Positions 10,796 through 23,400 of a stretch of DNA of 64,000 nucleotides are shown piece after piece. This stretch comes from Haemonchus contortus. Lineage: Eukaryota > Nematoda > Chromadorea > Rhabditida > Trichostrongylidae. Made by a program: the position numbers and the translations under genes. The stretch spans positions 24,941,772-25,005,771 of the forward strand of contig LS997565.1 in assembly GCA_000469685.2 (NCBI GenBank), written 5' to 3'. The notes under the pieces were generated by a model. It did no database searches and had not been told where the DNA came from. It saw only the letters and a program-made list of their open reading frames with translations. Within the stretch, counting starts at the first letter, position 1. Every line of letters starts with the position of its first letter.

Positions 10796-10802
10796 AAGTA
10801 CG

Positions 10803-10973
10803 CTGGCCACCGATGTCAGGCTGGGGCTTTTATCCTCCCAAACTGTTCAACCGAATAAACGAACCAGAAGGTGTAGAAGGCTCGGTCAGCTTACGCGGGT
10901 ATCAATCCCGTATTCGAACTACAGACCCTGATCGTGTAAGAAAAGGCTTCTCGCCGTTACACCACCTCTAAAC
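10803..10973 (-). repeat. tRNA-derived SINE, 5' half
   Basis: On the minus strand the head reads gaggtggtgtaacggc (box A region). A box B-like ggtctgtagttcgaatac is followed by gggattgatacccgc, and the body continues to gtttgggaggataaaagc near 10830. It is truncated after the tggccagc block. Confidence 0.75.
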
Positions 10974-11127
10974 ATGAACAAAGGTAGGACTGAAAATGTT
11001 GAAACGAAAAGAAGTCTCTTTAGAAGCTTGGTCTGGTCTCCCATAGCATGAATTTTGCCTGTTCTATAGGCTCACGCTTAGCACTGGCAAGGTGCACCAT
11101 GTATCAATGGGGAAATTTAAAATTACA

Positions 11128-12337
11128 CAGGGTGTGCCATAAATACATATGCTAACTATTCTTTGAAAAGACGCATTCTCCCTCGTTTGGAAGGTTTTCT
11201 AAATCTGCGTCATTTATTGAATTCGTGGTATACCTGAGCTCACAAATTGGTGCTCTCATCTCATTGCTCTTCGAGGAATAGTGGAGCCTTGTCTTCACTC
11301 ACCAACCGCTCCGTCTTTGCGCGCATTCAGTGAGATGCTTTTCGAGGTCGCTCGTCGTTTCAACAAATCTCGAACGTCATTCTGTTAAATCGCGTTGCGT
11401 GCGTGAGGTCGAAGACAAGCCCCGGATCGGTTGTCTCGCCTCAGATACGACCTCTTCTCTAAATACAGTTCTTGGGAAATGAATTCGCCGCGAAACCTGC
11501 AGAAGTATGACGAAAATTGCTGCCGAAGTGGGTATTCGCTACCTTGATTGGGAAAGTTCTCCTCGAGCAAATACAACTGTATTCAGACAGGTTTCAGATG
11601 CTTCTTGGGCTCTCTCCCGGGAAGAAGTTTCAGAAGGAAAACAATGTAGTAGTGCACTATCCCATACGGCACGCGCTTCGACACCACACGTTTATCGACG
11701 AAGAGGTCTATGGCGTGAGAGAAATGTTCGAATCTCAGAGTGTGCGTAAGTTTCTCACCACGAAAGCAGAAGCCGATAAGAGAGTCAAATCGTTTCCCGT
11801 ACCCATTTACCCTCTTTGGTGATGGTTCGGCTTCAGTCTATGCCAATCGAGCCATATCGCATATTTTAAACCAAAAAAATATGAGAATCATTCAGAACAT
11901 CTTCATATGGCACATTTCAGTGAGGACGCTGTTGAGAGTCCAACACCCACAGAGAGTGTTAGCGATTGCTACCGAGAGTGTTAGCGAATACATCCCTGCT
12001 CCCTACTGGCTTATAAAATCCCGGCTTCGCGATTCAGGGGACTGGAGAGTGTTTTCCATATTGGAGATAAGCTTGTTCTTAAAAACACGTGGGAAATGTT
12101 GCTCTTCAGAGGTAAAGAAAGCCCTCCGGCGCATTTCTCAGGAAACCTCGCGTGTCGGTGAGTACTCCAAGCGTCTTCGAGCTATAAATATACAAGGAGA
12201 CGGTCATTCAAATGACCGTGCGTTCATTTTGTTTTTGCATTGCATAGTGAAAAGTTTACACGAATTCACCATGTATCAATATAGATTGCTGTTCCTGCAG
12301 CCCAATTATCTTGTAACCATATTTATGGCACACCCTG
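11128..12337 (+). mobile_element. Degenerate Tc1/mariner-superfamily element
   Basis: The ends are inverted repeats: CAGGGTGTGCCATAAATA at 11128 and its complement ending at 12337 (followed by TA). Length is 1210 bp. The interior translates in shifting frames to segments that look like a mariner transposase: an HTH-like block (KIAAEVGI, then IGKVLLEQIQLYS) around 11510-11590, and a HLHMAHFSEDAVES-like block around 11900-11945. No intact frame or complete catalytic triad was found. A palindrome acggtcattcaaatgaccgt lies at 12200-12219. The left flank reads CA where TA is expected, consistent with later mutation. Confidence 0.65.
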
Positions 12338-12339
12338 TA

Positions 12340-13465
12340 CTCAAGGTTTCGATCGAGAATCTGACCCAAAAAATCTGCCTAAAAGAGGACGAAGTGTTGA
12401 CAGAATTCCCATAGTTGGAAGCTACTATCAAATAGTCTCTGCAGATGAAAAGCTTCAGTCATGACACTAAACTTGGAAGTTGAATAGCTTTATCTTTCGG
12501 AGAATGGGCGAAAATTGTAAATATAATATTAGGTTGTTAACGCGGTTCTCCAACAAAATGTTATTATTGTTATTTTAAACTCATTTTTGATTTTTTTTTC
12601 AATTTAGTTACAAACTAGAAATATATTCATCGAAGGGATCAGCAACTTTTTTTTATCTTCATAGTTCATACGTCTTTTCTTTGGAAGACAGGAAACTGTG
12701 ACTCAAAAAAATCGTTGACTGCCGTTTCCAGACTATATTGAGTAATGAAGTTTTTTTTTTACGAAGAAGCGATGCTTGAGAATGCGGAGCTCATAATGAT
12801 CAGAATGAGCAGCTTTTTAGAAGTACGACTGCCGAAAAACCCCTAACCAATCTGAAGCGAAGATTTCTGACTTGTTTCTAAAACGACACTCAATCGCGCA
12901 TTGTCCTTCACTAGGAACCCGAGTGCTGATTTTGGACGTCTCTAATCACGTTGGCCAAACCAAATGCTGGGCTCATAAAGGTAAGGGATAGCTTAGACTA
13001 TTTAGTCGTCATTCAGCAACTCATAGTGGATAGGTCCCTTCATGCCCCACAAAACTGTGAGCTGATGTTTGCGTTACTTCGAAGGCTAGCATCTCTTGCA
13101 AAGGAGCAACTCAATCAGCTGTCGACCCTCTGCGGTGATCTCAGTGCTTTCAGGGATTAGGCTGATGATAATTTCAGTAGCTAGGCTGACGTTTTTCCTT
13201 GGGCGTGTCTAGTGAAGATTATGTTGTCTGTTCACTAATGGTAAAGTGAAAGGCCATGTGCGTGTCATTGCTCACTCATGTGCTGAATGCCCTGGAAATT
13301 TATCACCCTAGCTATCGCGTTGCCATTGTTTATACAGAAACTTTCATGCTAAGTATACTTCCTAGCAAAACTTCCTTGTCAACCTAATACCGCCTTTTTT
13401 CAAAGATCCATAGGCTCAGGCCTCTGGGTGCCGCTGTTTGTCACCTCGCCTTGGTTACTGTGTCA
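12340..13465. other. Intergenic, A/T-rich in part, nothing recognised
   Basis: Contains T-rich runs around 12570-12660. No gene, RNA or repeat could be supported. Confidence 0.5.
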
Positions 13466-13477
13466 CCTCGTTCGGGG

Positions 13478-13739
13478 GGGGGGGGACGGTCAAGTCGTGC
13501 GTCCGAGGGTGCGCGCGGCAAATTGCGCGGCGAAGTTCATACCTATTCTGACGACTTCAACGCCTACTATTTGGGCCCAATTTCGAAGTACAGTACAATA
13601 GTGGGATCAGCTGCTTACTAATCTACCTTACTTCAGATTTGGGCCCCAATGATAGGCGCCGGAGTCATTCAAATTCGCCACGAACTTCGCCGCGCAACTT
13701 GCCGCGCGTACTCTCGGACGCACGACTTGACACACACCC
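13478..13739. mobile_element. MITE with ~105-bp inverted repeats and 9-bp TSD
   Basis: Nearly the whole 262-bp element is two arms in inverted orientation (gtcaagtcgtgcgtccgag on the left, its complement near the right end; gcgcggcgaagttc in both). They are separated by a short centre around 13610. The direct repeat cgttcgggg flanks it at 13469-13477 and 13740-13748. A 9-bp duplication suggests Mutator-like (or, if really 8 bp, hAT-like) mobilisation. The left arm begins inside a G run, so the exact left boundary and TSD length are uncertain. No coding capacity. Confidence 0.75.
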
Positions 13740-13749
13740 CGTTCGGGGA

Positions 13750-15495
13750 GCCGTGCTTTTGCGGTCGAGCCGGTATCTCTCATCTTTGAACCCTGCGCTC
13801 AGTATTTTGCCAGCGCGACGTTCGATTTCGGTGGGATGACCTAACAACAATGGCACCACGCATCCTAAGCACAACAACTATGACTTGATTTTTTCGTAAA
13901 GGACCCCTCTGGAAAGAATCTTAGGGGTTCGAGAGAGGGAGCACTCCTTCACCCGGATAAGACCTTTAGGGTGGGGCGCATGTTAACCCATTAATGACCG
14001 CGCGGCCCGCCGGCGAGCAACACCATATCATGCTCCTGTAGCATTTTTATTATTTATCAAGTGTTCTAATAAATTTTTCCTGTTGTCAAGTACGAGCTGA
14101 GCTCACAACTTTTTAAAGAACCTCGAGGCTTTGTGGTCCAGGAATCATTTATTCCCAACTACAGTTATAAGAGAAATTAAAAGTTAATGTAAGGGCAATA
14201 TAAAAGGCTCGGTCGCCAATGGGTCAAAAAGAAGTGAAGACTGAGAAGGGGTCGGCGGATAAGAGCTGACAAAAAGTCTCTACAGACAAGATCACGGGGT
14301 TCGTAATAATTTCGGCGGATTTACAATTCCAAATGCATGTTTATTTTTGTGTGAGAACAGATGGCTGCAGCAGGAATTGATAACAAATGATAAGGGCCGA
14401 TGAGGAAGAATAGGTAAACATCATTGACGTCATTCGTTTATTAAAAATACAGCTTCCGCCCCTCAGTGTGATATGTAATAGAAGATGTCAGGGGATTGAA
14501 GGTTGAGAGCAACTAGTAACTGATGATAAGCGCCTAGCAAGCAAGGGCAGTCATCCAGTGTGTCAAGCCCTGATCTTGTCACTTCGGCATTTTACATAAG
14601 GTGCAACGATATTGTAGAAGGTGGCAAAAGGAAGCGATATCAGTGGTAGCGGTACACTGACCAGATTTCTTGGAGCGGAGAAGTTATTGTATTGGTTGCG
14701 GCCTCTGCTATTTTGATAATGTGCATTCCAATATTCATTAGTGTGAAGGGGACATATGCAAAATTACAACTGATGGGAAGTACTCGGGATTGACAGTAAA
14801 AGTTCGAGAGCAGGCAGGGTGTGGAAGAGAGGAACCTGCTAAAGTTGGCACCCATTTTTTGAATTTTTATTTAGTTTTAGTTATTTTTTTTTAATTTTTT
14901 GAGGCATCGCACTAATCCGAACTAAGTACATTGTTTGGAAAACGTCGGAAAAAGTGAAACACTTCATAAAAGTTGATAGCCTATGTAAAAACCGGAAGAA
15001 AACAAAAAAAAATTGCCACGGAATACTTAAAGTTGTCCCTGCGATTATTGATCACTAACACTATCTATTTATAGAGGTGGTAGGATGGTGACGATTAACA
15101 AAATAGAGAAATAGCGATAGCAATTTCACAGGCGTGATGTAAGCGAAACTTCAGCCACGGAGGGAACTCGAACCATGACTGAAACATGTCGTACTCTTCA
15201 ATACTCCGAGATAGTTAGCAGAAAAATAGATTCTACTACCAAGAAATCGTGATTCAATACCATAAAGGTGGAGGAAGCCGAGCAAATAGCATTGACTACT
15301 TTGTCGTCGATGTTGTAGTCATCATTCGCCAATACATTAGCAAGCACCATTCGAGACAGCCGTGCTGAGGCGATGCCAGGAATAATTGGACACGTTGCTC
15401 AGCAAAACGGTGTAGCCGCATGGGTAAGGAACAAGCGAGAGAAGGGAAAGAAAATGATTGAGTCATCAATAATATTTCTTGCTAGAAAAATCAAT
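13750..15495. other. Intergenic, nothing firmly recognised
   Basis: No gene is supported. A minus-strand ggttcgagttcc near 15163-15174 resembles a Pol III box B, but no matching stems or convincing box A surround it. T-rich sequence lies around 14855-14905. Confidence 0.45.
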
Positions 15496-15499
15496 TTCG

Positions 15500-15666
15500 A
15501 AGACAAAGACTTTTGGGTTTGATCAATACCGCATTCGACTTCCATTCCGAATCGTAGTTGCATTTGGAATGCGTACGTGGCCTGTACAATGTAGTGGGAT
15601 GACCGGTCGGTGGAGGTACATGCCAAAGCTTTTATTTCGTCAGGAAGGTCTGATACCAATCAGCTA
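15500..15666 (-). repeat. tRNA-derived SINE, 3' portion
   Basis: On the minus strand this shows the body blocks gctgattggtatcagacc, then aaaagctttggcatgtac, then ccactacattgtacaggcc and gattcggaatggaagtcg, ending near ggtattgatcaaaccc. The head is missing and the tail is replaced by unrelated sequence. Confidence 0.75.
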
Positions 15667-16079
15667 ACTTCAGATGCATGGAAAGTGCGATTGGCCAGGA
15701 ATGCGATTCCCGGACCTTGTGTAAGCGCTGCTGCACATGCAGCAGCTTTACTTTCGCCTCTTAAAAGTTTGAACATTCGATTCATTCGGATTGAGCGACT
15801 AAATCGGAAGCTTATCTTGCGCTGGGCTACGCATTCCTCTTTTCTACTCATTTGAGTCGATATTTCTAATTACGAATTTTCCCTATGGTGATTGTTTCCG
15901 TTCCTCTGTTACGGGGCACTATATAAATATGTAGTGATGTGATCCCATTTTCATTGATAGTAATAAGAAGCTGCATTAATGAGTCAAGGTGAGAGGTGAA
16001 AGCAGTTAAGCAGCTTGGCGATGGTGAAAATTGATAAAAGCGGGTAAAAAATTAAAATTGAATGTAGGGTGCCAAGCGA

Positions 16080-16200
16080 CGCACCAGCGCTCGTCTGGTT
16101 CAGAGATCGAATTCTAGATCGGTACCTCCCTGAAGCAACCAGGCTTACCATGCCCTAAGGGTCGATTGAGTAACACCAGATTCATCTGAAAGTAAAAAAA
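16080..16200 (+). repeat. tRNA-derived SINE, internal fragment
   Basis: The order ggttcagagatcgaattc (box B region), then gcaaccaggcttaccatgcc, then gggtcgattgagtaacacc and agattcatctgaaag corresponds to the head-body junction of the family. It ends in a short A run at 16195-16204. Confidence 0.6.
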
Positions 16201-16204
16201 AAAT

Positions 16205-18870
16205 CACAGATTCGTAGAGTCGCTATGATTTTGCTTAGTATCAGAATGCATGTCCTATACCCAAACGGATTTCTGCATAACCAGAAAACTTCCTCTTTTT
16301 CCTCCACCTCGTCAAGTATCTACAAGCCCTATTGATAGAGCTCACTGCAAAGAGATGAATCCTTAGAACTCCCAAACCGTTTGAACATATTAATTCAATA
16401 TCACACGGATGTATCAAGTGGAAAACATATAAACACCACCCCAATTCAGAGTCCCATCCTTTTAATATATTGGCAGTTCGAACAGCTATTATTGATCGCC
16501 TTCTGAAATGTGTACATTTTGTTAAATTACGATGCCTCACCCGGCCGGGTAGTGCTTTCATTAAAACGCACGGTATCCAGAAAGGAACTACCCAGAGGGG
16601 AACTACTCTTTACATGGGAGGATCGCTTCAAAATGCAACCATCTTCACCTTGCCGTTATACATTTTGTTGCTTGTAGCATAACCTGGGGTTCGCCAGGGA
16701 AATATGACCTTTTTTCCTAGGCTGCAAAGGATGAAAATCGGGTACCAGACGAGTAATTATTGCTGGCTGTCAAAGTTGGCTCCCCTTTCCTGTATCACTA
16801 CGATGGAGAATGGGCTGCCCCTCAACGGGTTGAGCAGCTCCCTCATTAGATTTATTTTCCTGTATTGGTACTTCACGGTCCCCGCCCGCGCTCTGCTTTT
16901 GGACTCGCTAAATAATCAGAAAAAAAAGTTGAAAAATTTGGTGACCCCAATAGATTCACTAACGTTTCCACCCTCTAGTACGCTGAGAATTCTCCACCGC
17001 TTGCTCCAGAATTGGCCAAAAAAGACTTCAATAAAACCGAAGACGGTCACGAGCAATACCATGATACCATGCGAGGACCTTTGAGGATTTGGATAAAGAA
17101 AGAATACTTCAAATATCTTATCGATAAAATTGAACACGCTCTTTGAAGGGTCTCGGCGATTCCGGGAATTCGCGTACAACTTCGGTTTGTCTAGGATTTA
17201 CATAGCGGCCGTGTTGACCAAGGTGACACGGTTTTCTCGATAGGGGATTAGCGAGTCAAGAGAAGGGCTGAGCACTGACCTTCAACCATCTTAGCATGAG
17301 AGGGACACTCAAAGAACTGCGGAGGTTGTACCGCCTATCAGATTAAGTTTCTCATTTCTTTCTCATTTCTCACGCAAGATTGCTGGCCAGCCATTCCAAT
17401 GACTACCATTTTTGATGTTGAGGCTCAAAGGCCATTGGTTGACCATGGAGATAGGGCAGTCTGATCAAATATGTACAACGGACCGCTGTGAAAACGTTTG
17501 ACTTAGACTGAAGGTGTGAACGACCAGCCCACGCTGAATGTAAAGTGAATGTACTCTGTGGGCTTCATCTATTTCGGGCAAAGACCTTTGTTTCCCATAG
17601 AACATTTACATCACAATAATCACTTCATTAATGATGTCATCTCATCAGTCAAACCGGAATGAAGCGATAGGCAGCTATATAATTCTGTGCTCTCACCAAT
17701 TCACCTCCACTCAACTACTCGGCGCTCTCTGAGTTGACAGTAAGAGATCCCATCAACCCGATTTGATCGAAGTCCTTCTCCCTCGCATCGGTAAGGACCT
17801 ATAACCATCTGGTAGTATCGAGCTCTAGTTCTTCTCGTACCTGCATGATGCCGCCCAGCCCTCCAGGCACCTTCACACTTTCGTATCTTTCCTGACGGAA
17901 GACGCTTATCTGATACATTGGGACAGAAATCATACCGACTCTTTTGTACAAAAAGGAGTTCTATCATAAGTCGAACAGTCCAATAAAATCAAGACCATTT
18001 CGTCAGATATACTATGTAGTACTAAGGGTTGAAGGTTTATAGGGAAGCTATCACCAGAAAATAATGTCACTGCACTGCAGTCCTCCTGTCCTAGTCCTGA
18101 CAGTGCTGCGGACACGATCTTGTTACTCCTAAACAGTTCAAGAAGGCAAGCTCACCTTGTCAGTTTGGGGTGATCGGTGGTTTCAAAGGTCGACTATTCC
18201 AGAGTTTAGTTAACAACTTCTGACATCGTAGTCTACTCCCCATAAACTTTCTCTGTAAATTGAAATAGCGCCTGACCGAACGCTTTCTCAAGTGGCTTTT
18301 GTCTTTCGAGGCTACGAGGAAGGTGAAGGCACCGAAACGTCAGCCTAATAAAATATTGTTACAATCGCGGTTCCACAGCTCAAAAAGAAAACCTCAAGAC
18401 TGGAAATAAGCATGCCAAGATTTTTAGACAGTCGCACTCAGACACTACTTCGAAAGAGGCAGCCAATGGGGCTCATGAAAAAACTCGCTCAAAATTCTCT
18501 GATAGCAGTAGTTCGAGTAAATGCTTGTCCCATTATCATCCCACTATGTCTACGCAGCCGATGCTTTCGTGGACAATGGGAAATGCAATGCATTCAGACA
18601 CACAGAGGACCGGCCTAAAGGCCATTGTCTGTCTGCCGTCGCTGTGTTGGATGTGTCAGCCGTCGTGCTGTAGCTGGATATCATGAATTGAGCCCAATCG
18701 AAACCGAGCTTTTTAGAAAAAAATTTCGATTACGGATTGATTGTGTAGGCTTATCTCCAAATAAGGAATCTACGCGCATGCGGCTATCAGATACAACGCT
18801 CACCACCCTCAACTATTAGAGCTTACTCACTGTGAGCACATCCATCAGACTGTACAGTTTAGATCAATAA
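16205..18870. other. Intergenic, nothing recognised
   Basis: Open frames of up to 126 codons occur (for example 16704-17084 plus and 17701-17967 minus). They lack recognisable domains and overlap frames on the other strand. No terminal repeats or tRNA-like folds were found. Confidence 0.45.
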
Positions 18871-18895
18871 AAAAGAAATAAGTATCCCAGGTTTT

Positions 18896-19014
18896 GACTT
18901 TATGTTATGTCCGTGATCCCAGGTGCCTTGATCCCAGGTGCCCAGAAAGCACAAGTACGGGTTCGAGTCCCGTCCCAAACTGAAGTTTTGTCCATATATC
19001 GCCATCCTTGTGAG
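18896..19014 (+). repeat. tRNA-like T-arm in an insert flanked by 15-bp direct repeats
   Basis: The 15-mer agtatcccaggtttt occurs at 18881-18895 and again at 19015-19029. The 119 bp between contain acgggttcgagtcccgt (about 18956-18972), which folds as a perfect T-arm: a 5-bp stem with the 7-nt loop TTCGAGT. No complementary acceptor or D/anticodon arms were found, so it is not an intact tRNA. Two further copies of atcccaggt lie inside, so the flanking repeat could instead be part of a local repeat cluster. Retroposed tRNA fragment or second SINE head are the alternatives. Confidence 0.45.
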
Positions 19015-19029
19015 AGTATCCCAGGTTTT

Positions 19030-22000
19030 CAGTGTTATAAGCAGTAGGAAGTATAAGCAGATGCAATCAGGAGGTTCCACAGAGTGGGGATTCCATCGGG
19101 TTGAAAACAAAGCCTTTGTGGCGATGATGTGACTAGTTCCCACGATCAAACGAACACTGCTGCAGAAAAAATGAACGAAGGCGTGTTCACAAAATTGGCT
19201 TTTGGAAGATTGGTCGAGAACGTGAAAATTGCTTATGGAGGGGTCTTTTATCGGCAGAAGCCATATGCAGCATCTATTGTGAAAAGGGAATGTGCAGTAC
19301 ATCAGCATACAGATTTTCGAGAGAACGAAAGCCTGGCGTTCGATGTTCAAAAGTATCTTAGCATTACGCACTCGGAGAACTCGAAACTCAGACAGGTTGC
19401 ATTCAGAGGAAAAAATATTGTTCAGTGACTGGATAGTGATCAAATAATGACGATAGATAGAATGCGCACGTCTGTTCTGCCTTTAGGCTGGAGAAAAAGA
19501 CTAATAATTGGGATCAATAATTAATCCATGACAGCGAATGATCTCAGAAGAGTTTAATCAAAACAGGCCTTCAGAGGGAGAGAGAGGTGATGGCTCACAA
19601 AAATTCCATTTCTAAGGCTAAACTTCAAGTGGAAAGAGAGCGACGAGTGAGACAGCACTTCTCATTGTTGATCCAAAAACGGAGTCGCCAGTGCGCTAGC
19701 TATTGCAAACGGCCATGGTGGCGGATAGCGGAGCTCTTTGTTTGCATATTGGACGTTCACGTAAAACGGTTAGAGAGGGACCCCACACCGAAAAACAGCT
19801 CCCCGAAAGACATACCGCTAGGAACGATTTCCTCCATCTCAGAAACTTATAGCTATTGCTAGCCGGTGAAGTAGGACCGAGCGGAAATGAGTTTCTAGCG
19901 GAAAAAGCCCCTTATGCCATCGATTCCTATGCTTTGTCTTTCTGAATATGGAAAGGCTTTCACTGAAAGCTCTGAAAGGCATATAAGGTATTCTATGCCA
20001 TCTTGAGCTTTGGAACCTAGCGTTTAGATGGAAGAATGGTGGAAATTCTCCTTGTTAGGAAGCATGGAACCAACAGCATATTCAAAACCGGAGAAAATGG
20101 AGGAGCAGAACCCTCATGGTCCCGAACGTCGCTTTTCTTTCCCTCCCTTATACAACGATTATGCTCATAAGCTGTACTACTCGTACTAAAATACGGTAAC
20201 GACTGGATCACAGTTGCTGAAGCTGTCACAGAGCTGCAACATGTGGCCCTCTTCCGAACGAAATCGATAGGGAATATAACCGTCCGGGAATGGAGTGCTC
20301 TCATCCAAAAGTTCACCATTCAAATGCAACGTGTTTTGGCTCTATCCGCTCCAAGAGCCCTTTTCACAGGTGGCAAACCATCTGTTTGCCATATTACAAC
20401 CCGAGAACTCGTCGCTTATGAGCTTTGTAGAGGGGTCCAGTCAAATCGAAGCTTCTGCAGTCGAGTCGGAGATAAGTTTCTGATATCCTGGAGTCCTCTT
20501 CTCTGAAGCTTTAGTAATACAGGTATAACCGCAGGTCATCCAAGAATTGTAAATGGCTCAAAGTTCTGATCATGTTTGAGATACTCACCACGAAATAGTG
20601 AAATTAGAGGACGGAATCGTACTCTTCACATAGCAGTTTCACAGCCTCCCAATTTGCAAACATTGGCAAAGATTCCCACAAATCAACATTGGGAACAATG
20701 CCAGTCAATCAATCACTTGCAGGAATATGCAGCCCAATACAAGCATTGCCTTCCATCCCTCATGACTTTCCAGAGGGTTTCACTCGACGATCACTGATAC
20801 CGTACTCAATCCAGCCTCATTTAAAGCGGAAATTCCCCACGCAAGCGGCCATCGGTTTAAGTATGGTTATCGCGGTTTTCTTCAAAAGATCAGTTAATGG
20901 ATTGTATTTCAAAACTGACACAGAATTACGCCCAGAAAAATGATCAGCCGTTCCCGTACAGTGATATTCGAGGCCCCGTCTCGTTACCAATGCAATATTC
21001 TTCTAACGCCATGTCAAGATACCGCCAATCTGTCTGGGCGCCTGTCCGTCTGTATTTTCGACAGATCAACAATCTCCTTCCCTCAGTGCAATTGTGTACA
21101 CGTCGGTTATGGTAGTTTATTTCCTTTTCTTACTTACAGTAACCTCGACATCATTTTGGATATGCTGCTATGAGGCACGAATTTTTATTGTTCAAGGAAC
21201 AGCTTTGGACTTTTCAGTGGAAGGACAACGCTCGGAAACATCACTCACAGATGATTGGAAAAACTTCCCATCAGAACTCTGGTACATACAGTGTTTCCCA
21301 CATTATTCTTCAACCTCGACAAAACTTTTCCGATCAACGCTAAAGTGTGCTAGCGGATTCCGCGCAGACGGTGGAACCCTAGGCCTCCGAAGACTATTGA
21401 ATACTCCTTTAACCAACATTGAAGGCCATAGAAACGTCACAGACTGTTACCACCCCAATATTAATCTCCACTACTTTCAGTCCACTTCAACTGATGTGCT
21501 ACAGCCGCGTTACTTTCATTTTGATGAAGAATACTACTATATACGCCACTCGTGTCATCACCAACGCGCACTTGTCCATGAACATCGATCAGTACGAAAG
21601 CCGAATTGACCGTGTCCTTTGGAAATGGTGCAGCCTCTTGAAAGCTGTAAACTCGTCCGCCTTCAAGTGTGGACGGAACCGGTCTATAAACGCTTATTGC
21701 GCCTTATCATGCCGTTTTTTGACCGGACCACGCTAAATAAGGTATAATTGGAGGCAGGGCTTGTTCATTCAAAACTCTCCGAGACCTTTTTTCCGCAGTC
21801 TCGACTTTAAACTCAGACCAATCATATTTATTAAGTCACTAGCACTCAACACTTCAAAAGTAGGGCCATTTGTTCAGTGGGCTAGCCATTTCTTTTTCTT
21901 TTTCGATTTCGTTGCCAAATGAACTAATTCGGTCAGTGGTTGTATTATGATGACCCAAAGCGACTTTCCTTGATGAATTGCCAGAATAAATGTTTTACCT

Positions 22001-22325
22001 TAAGGCTGGTATTCAGTTCTGATGTGCGAATCAGAAATAATATTCTGTATAATTTCTATTTCAAAATTTTCGGAATGGTCTCGAAATCCTTTTTTTCCAA
22101 ACCTTCAGGTGGTTGTATTGGAATGAGATACACTGTATAGGTAAAATTATACGTACACCTACACATGCGCATATATAATCTTACCTATATGAATACACAG
22201 CATATAAACACGCAAATGTAAAGGATGTAGTCTTTCGACAGCACCCAATCTCGATTTCGGGATCCATTCAACTCCTATTCAGAAACGTAGTGATGATCTT
22301 AGAGCGAATGTGGCCCACACAGTGA
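19030..22325. other. Intergenic; long open frames without recognisable domains
   Basis: A 194-codon minus frame (18859-19443) overlaps a 99-codon plus frame (19129-19428), and a 171-codon plus frame lies at 21094-21609. None matches a family I know, and I see no consistent splice junctions around them. They may be chance frames or relics of unrecognised elements. Confidence 0.35.
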
Positions 22326-22329
22326 CTTG

Positions 22330-22507
22330 CTGGATCCAGACGATATACAAGCTAGTGTATTAAATAATTTTCCCGGACGAGTCTCATGCACATTAACTGA
22401 CCCTAGAGAGATGGTAGGTTTACCTGACTTTGGCGGTTGTGGAGATTTGAGCCACGAGCCATGGGCGTGTAGTGTTCTTCACGTGCCACTACACCAACAC
22501 CACTTCT
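22330..22507 (-). repeat. tRNA-derived SINE, 5' half, diverged
   Basis: On the minus strand the head reads ggtgttggtgtagtggcacg (box A region). It is followed by a degraded box B, then aggtaaacctaccatc, gggtcagttaatgtg and gagactcgtccggg. The 3' body and tail are absent. Confidence 0.65.
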
Positions 22508-22509
22508 AT

Positions 22510-23160
22510 ACATATGTATATATTGGACAATAGGACAGTGTGAGATAACCGCTGCATTGTGCAACGGCTACATTTCTGGGAAAGGAGTCGTCTCTTGCCG
22601 AGCTCTCCAAACGGAAAAGCGTTCTCGCTGATTATAAGAAACTGGAACTGTAGAGTTACCTCTCTTGCCGCTTCTATTCCGCGAACGATAACTATATTGT
22701 AGTCTTGAACTTACTACACACAGGTCACACTGTTCATTTTTTTAAGCTTGACAGGCTGCCTATTTACTGAATGTGGGCAATGTTGTTGTCTACTTCAGCT
22801 CAGGTATAAAAGGGCCAGAGCGATGGCTCAACATAAGGTCCGTCTTTGCGAAATTTGTGGTGAGTATGACCCTGGAAACAGAATGATGAAAGAAAAATCT
22901 TGTGATAATGTGAAGCCTTCAATGAACTATGGACGGAAAAATTAGAGGCGTAACTGGTCTTAGTGGCTAAATCTGCACGAGATGATGAAGAAACTAATAG
23001 ATGAATAACATATCTGGATCTTCAATTCCAAAGGCTGTTGTTACAAGAGGATGGGCAGTCAAGACTACAGGGGAAGGGGCGATAACAAAAAATACCAGGG
23101 ATCGTTCGGAACAATCTCCGGATAGGATGTGAGCAACGGAAACGTCATGGTTTTCGAAAG
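22510..23160. other. Intergenic, nothing recognised
   Basis: No supported gene or repeat. Confidence 0.45.
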
Positions 23161-23219
23161 AAAGTGTGTAAGAATTTTTTGTTCAGAAAGAAATCAAGTA
23201 AATATGTAAATGTTACACA

Positions 23220-23400
23220 AGTACGACGAGTCATGGGCAAAACTTCATTCTCTGACAGGTTTCGAACCCAAACCTTGAAAGGTGAGAGCAAACGGGGATT
23301 TGGAAGCGCAAGAGTTAAAGAGCATGGCACTCGGAGAGCACACGTACCGACTCGAGTGTCCGAGGCCGAAGCGCTCAAAAGGAAAGGATTCCACTGTCGA
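23220..23400 (-). repeat. Possible second tRNA-like (box B) element
   Basis: The minus strand contains ggtttgggttcgaaacctg, with a box B-like GGTTCGAAACC, and the stretch around it is not shared with the main SINE family. The T-stem pairing is weak and no box A was identified with confidence. Listed as a possible tRNA-derived relic only. Confidence 0.25.

Noticed and set aside
11095..12283. caccatgtatcaat occurring both left of and near the right end of the 11.1-12.3 kb element
   Set aside because: A target duplication would flank both ends; here one copy is inside the element, so it is probably coincidental or an older rearrangement.
15140..15190. Minus-strand ggttcgagttcc resembling a tRNA T-loop
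   Set aside because: The flanking bases do not pair into a T-stem and no acceptor, D or anticodon arm could be found.
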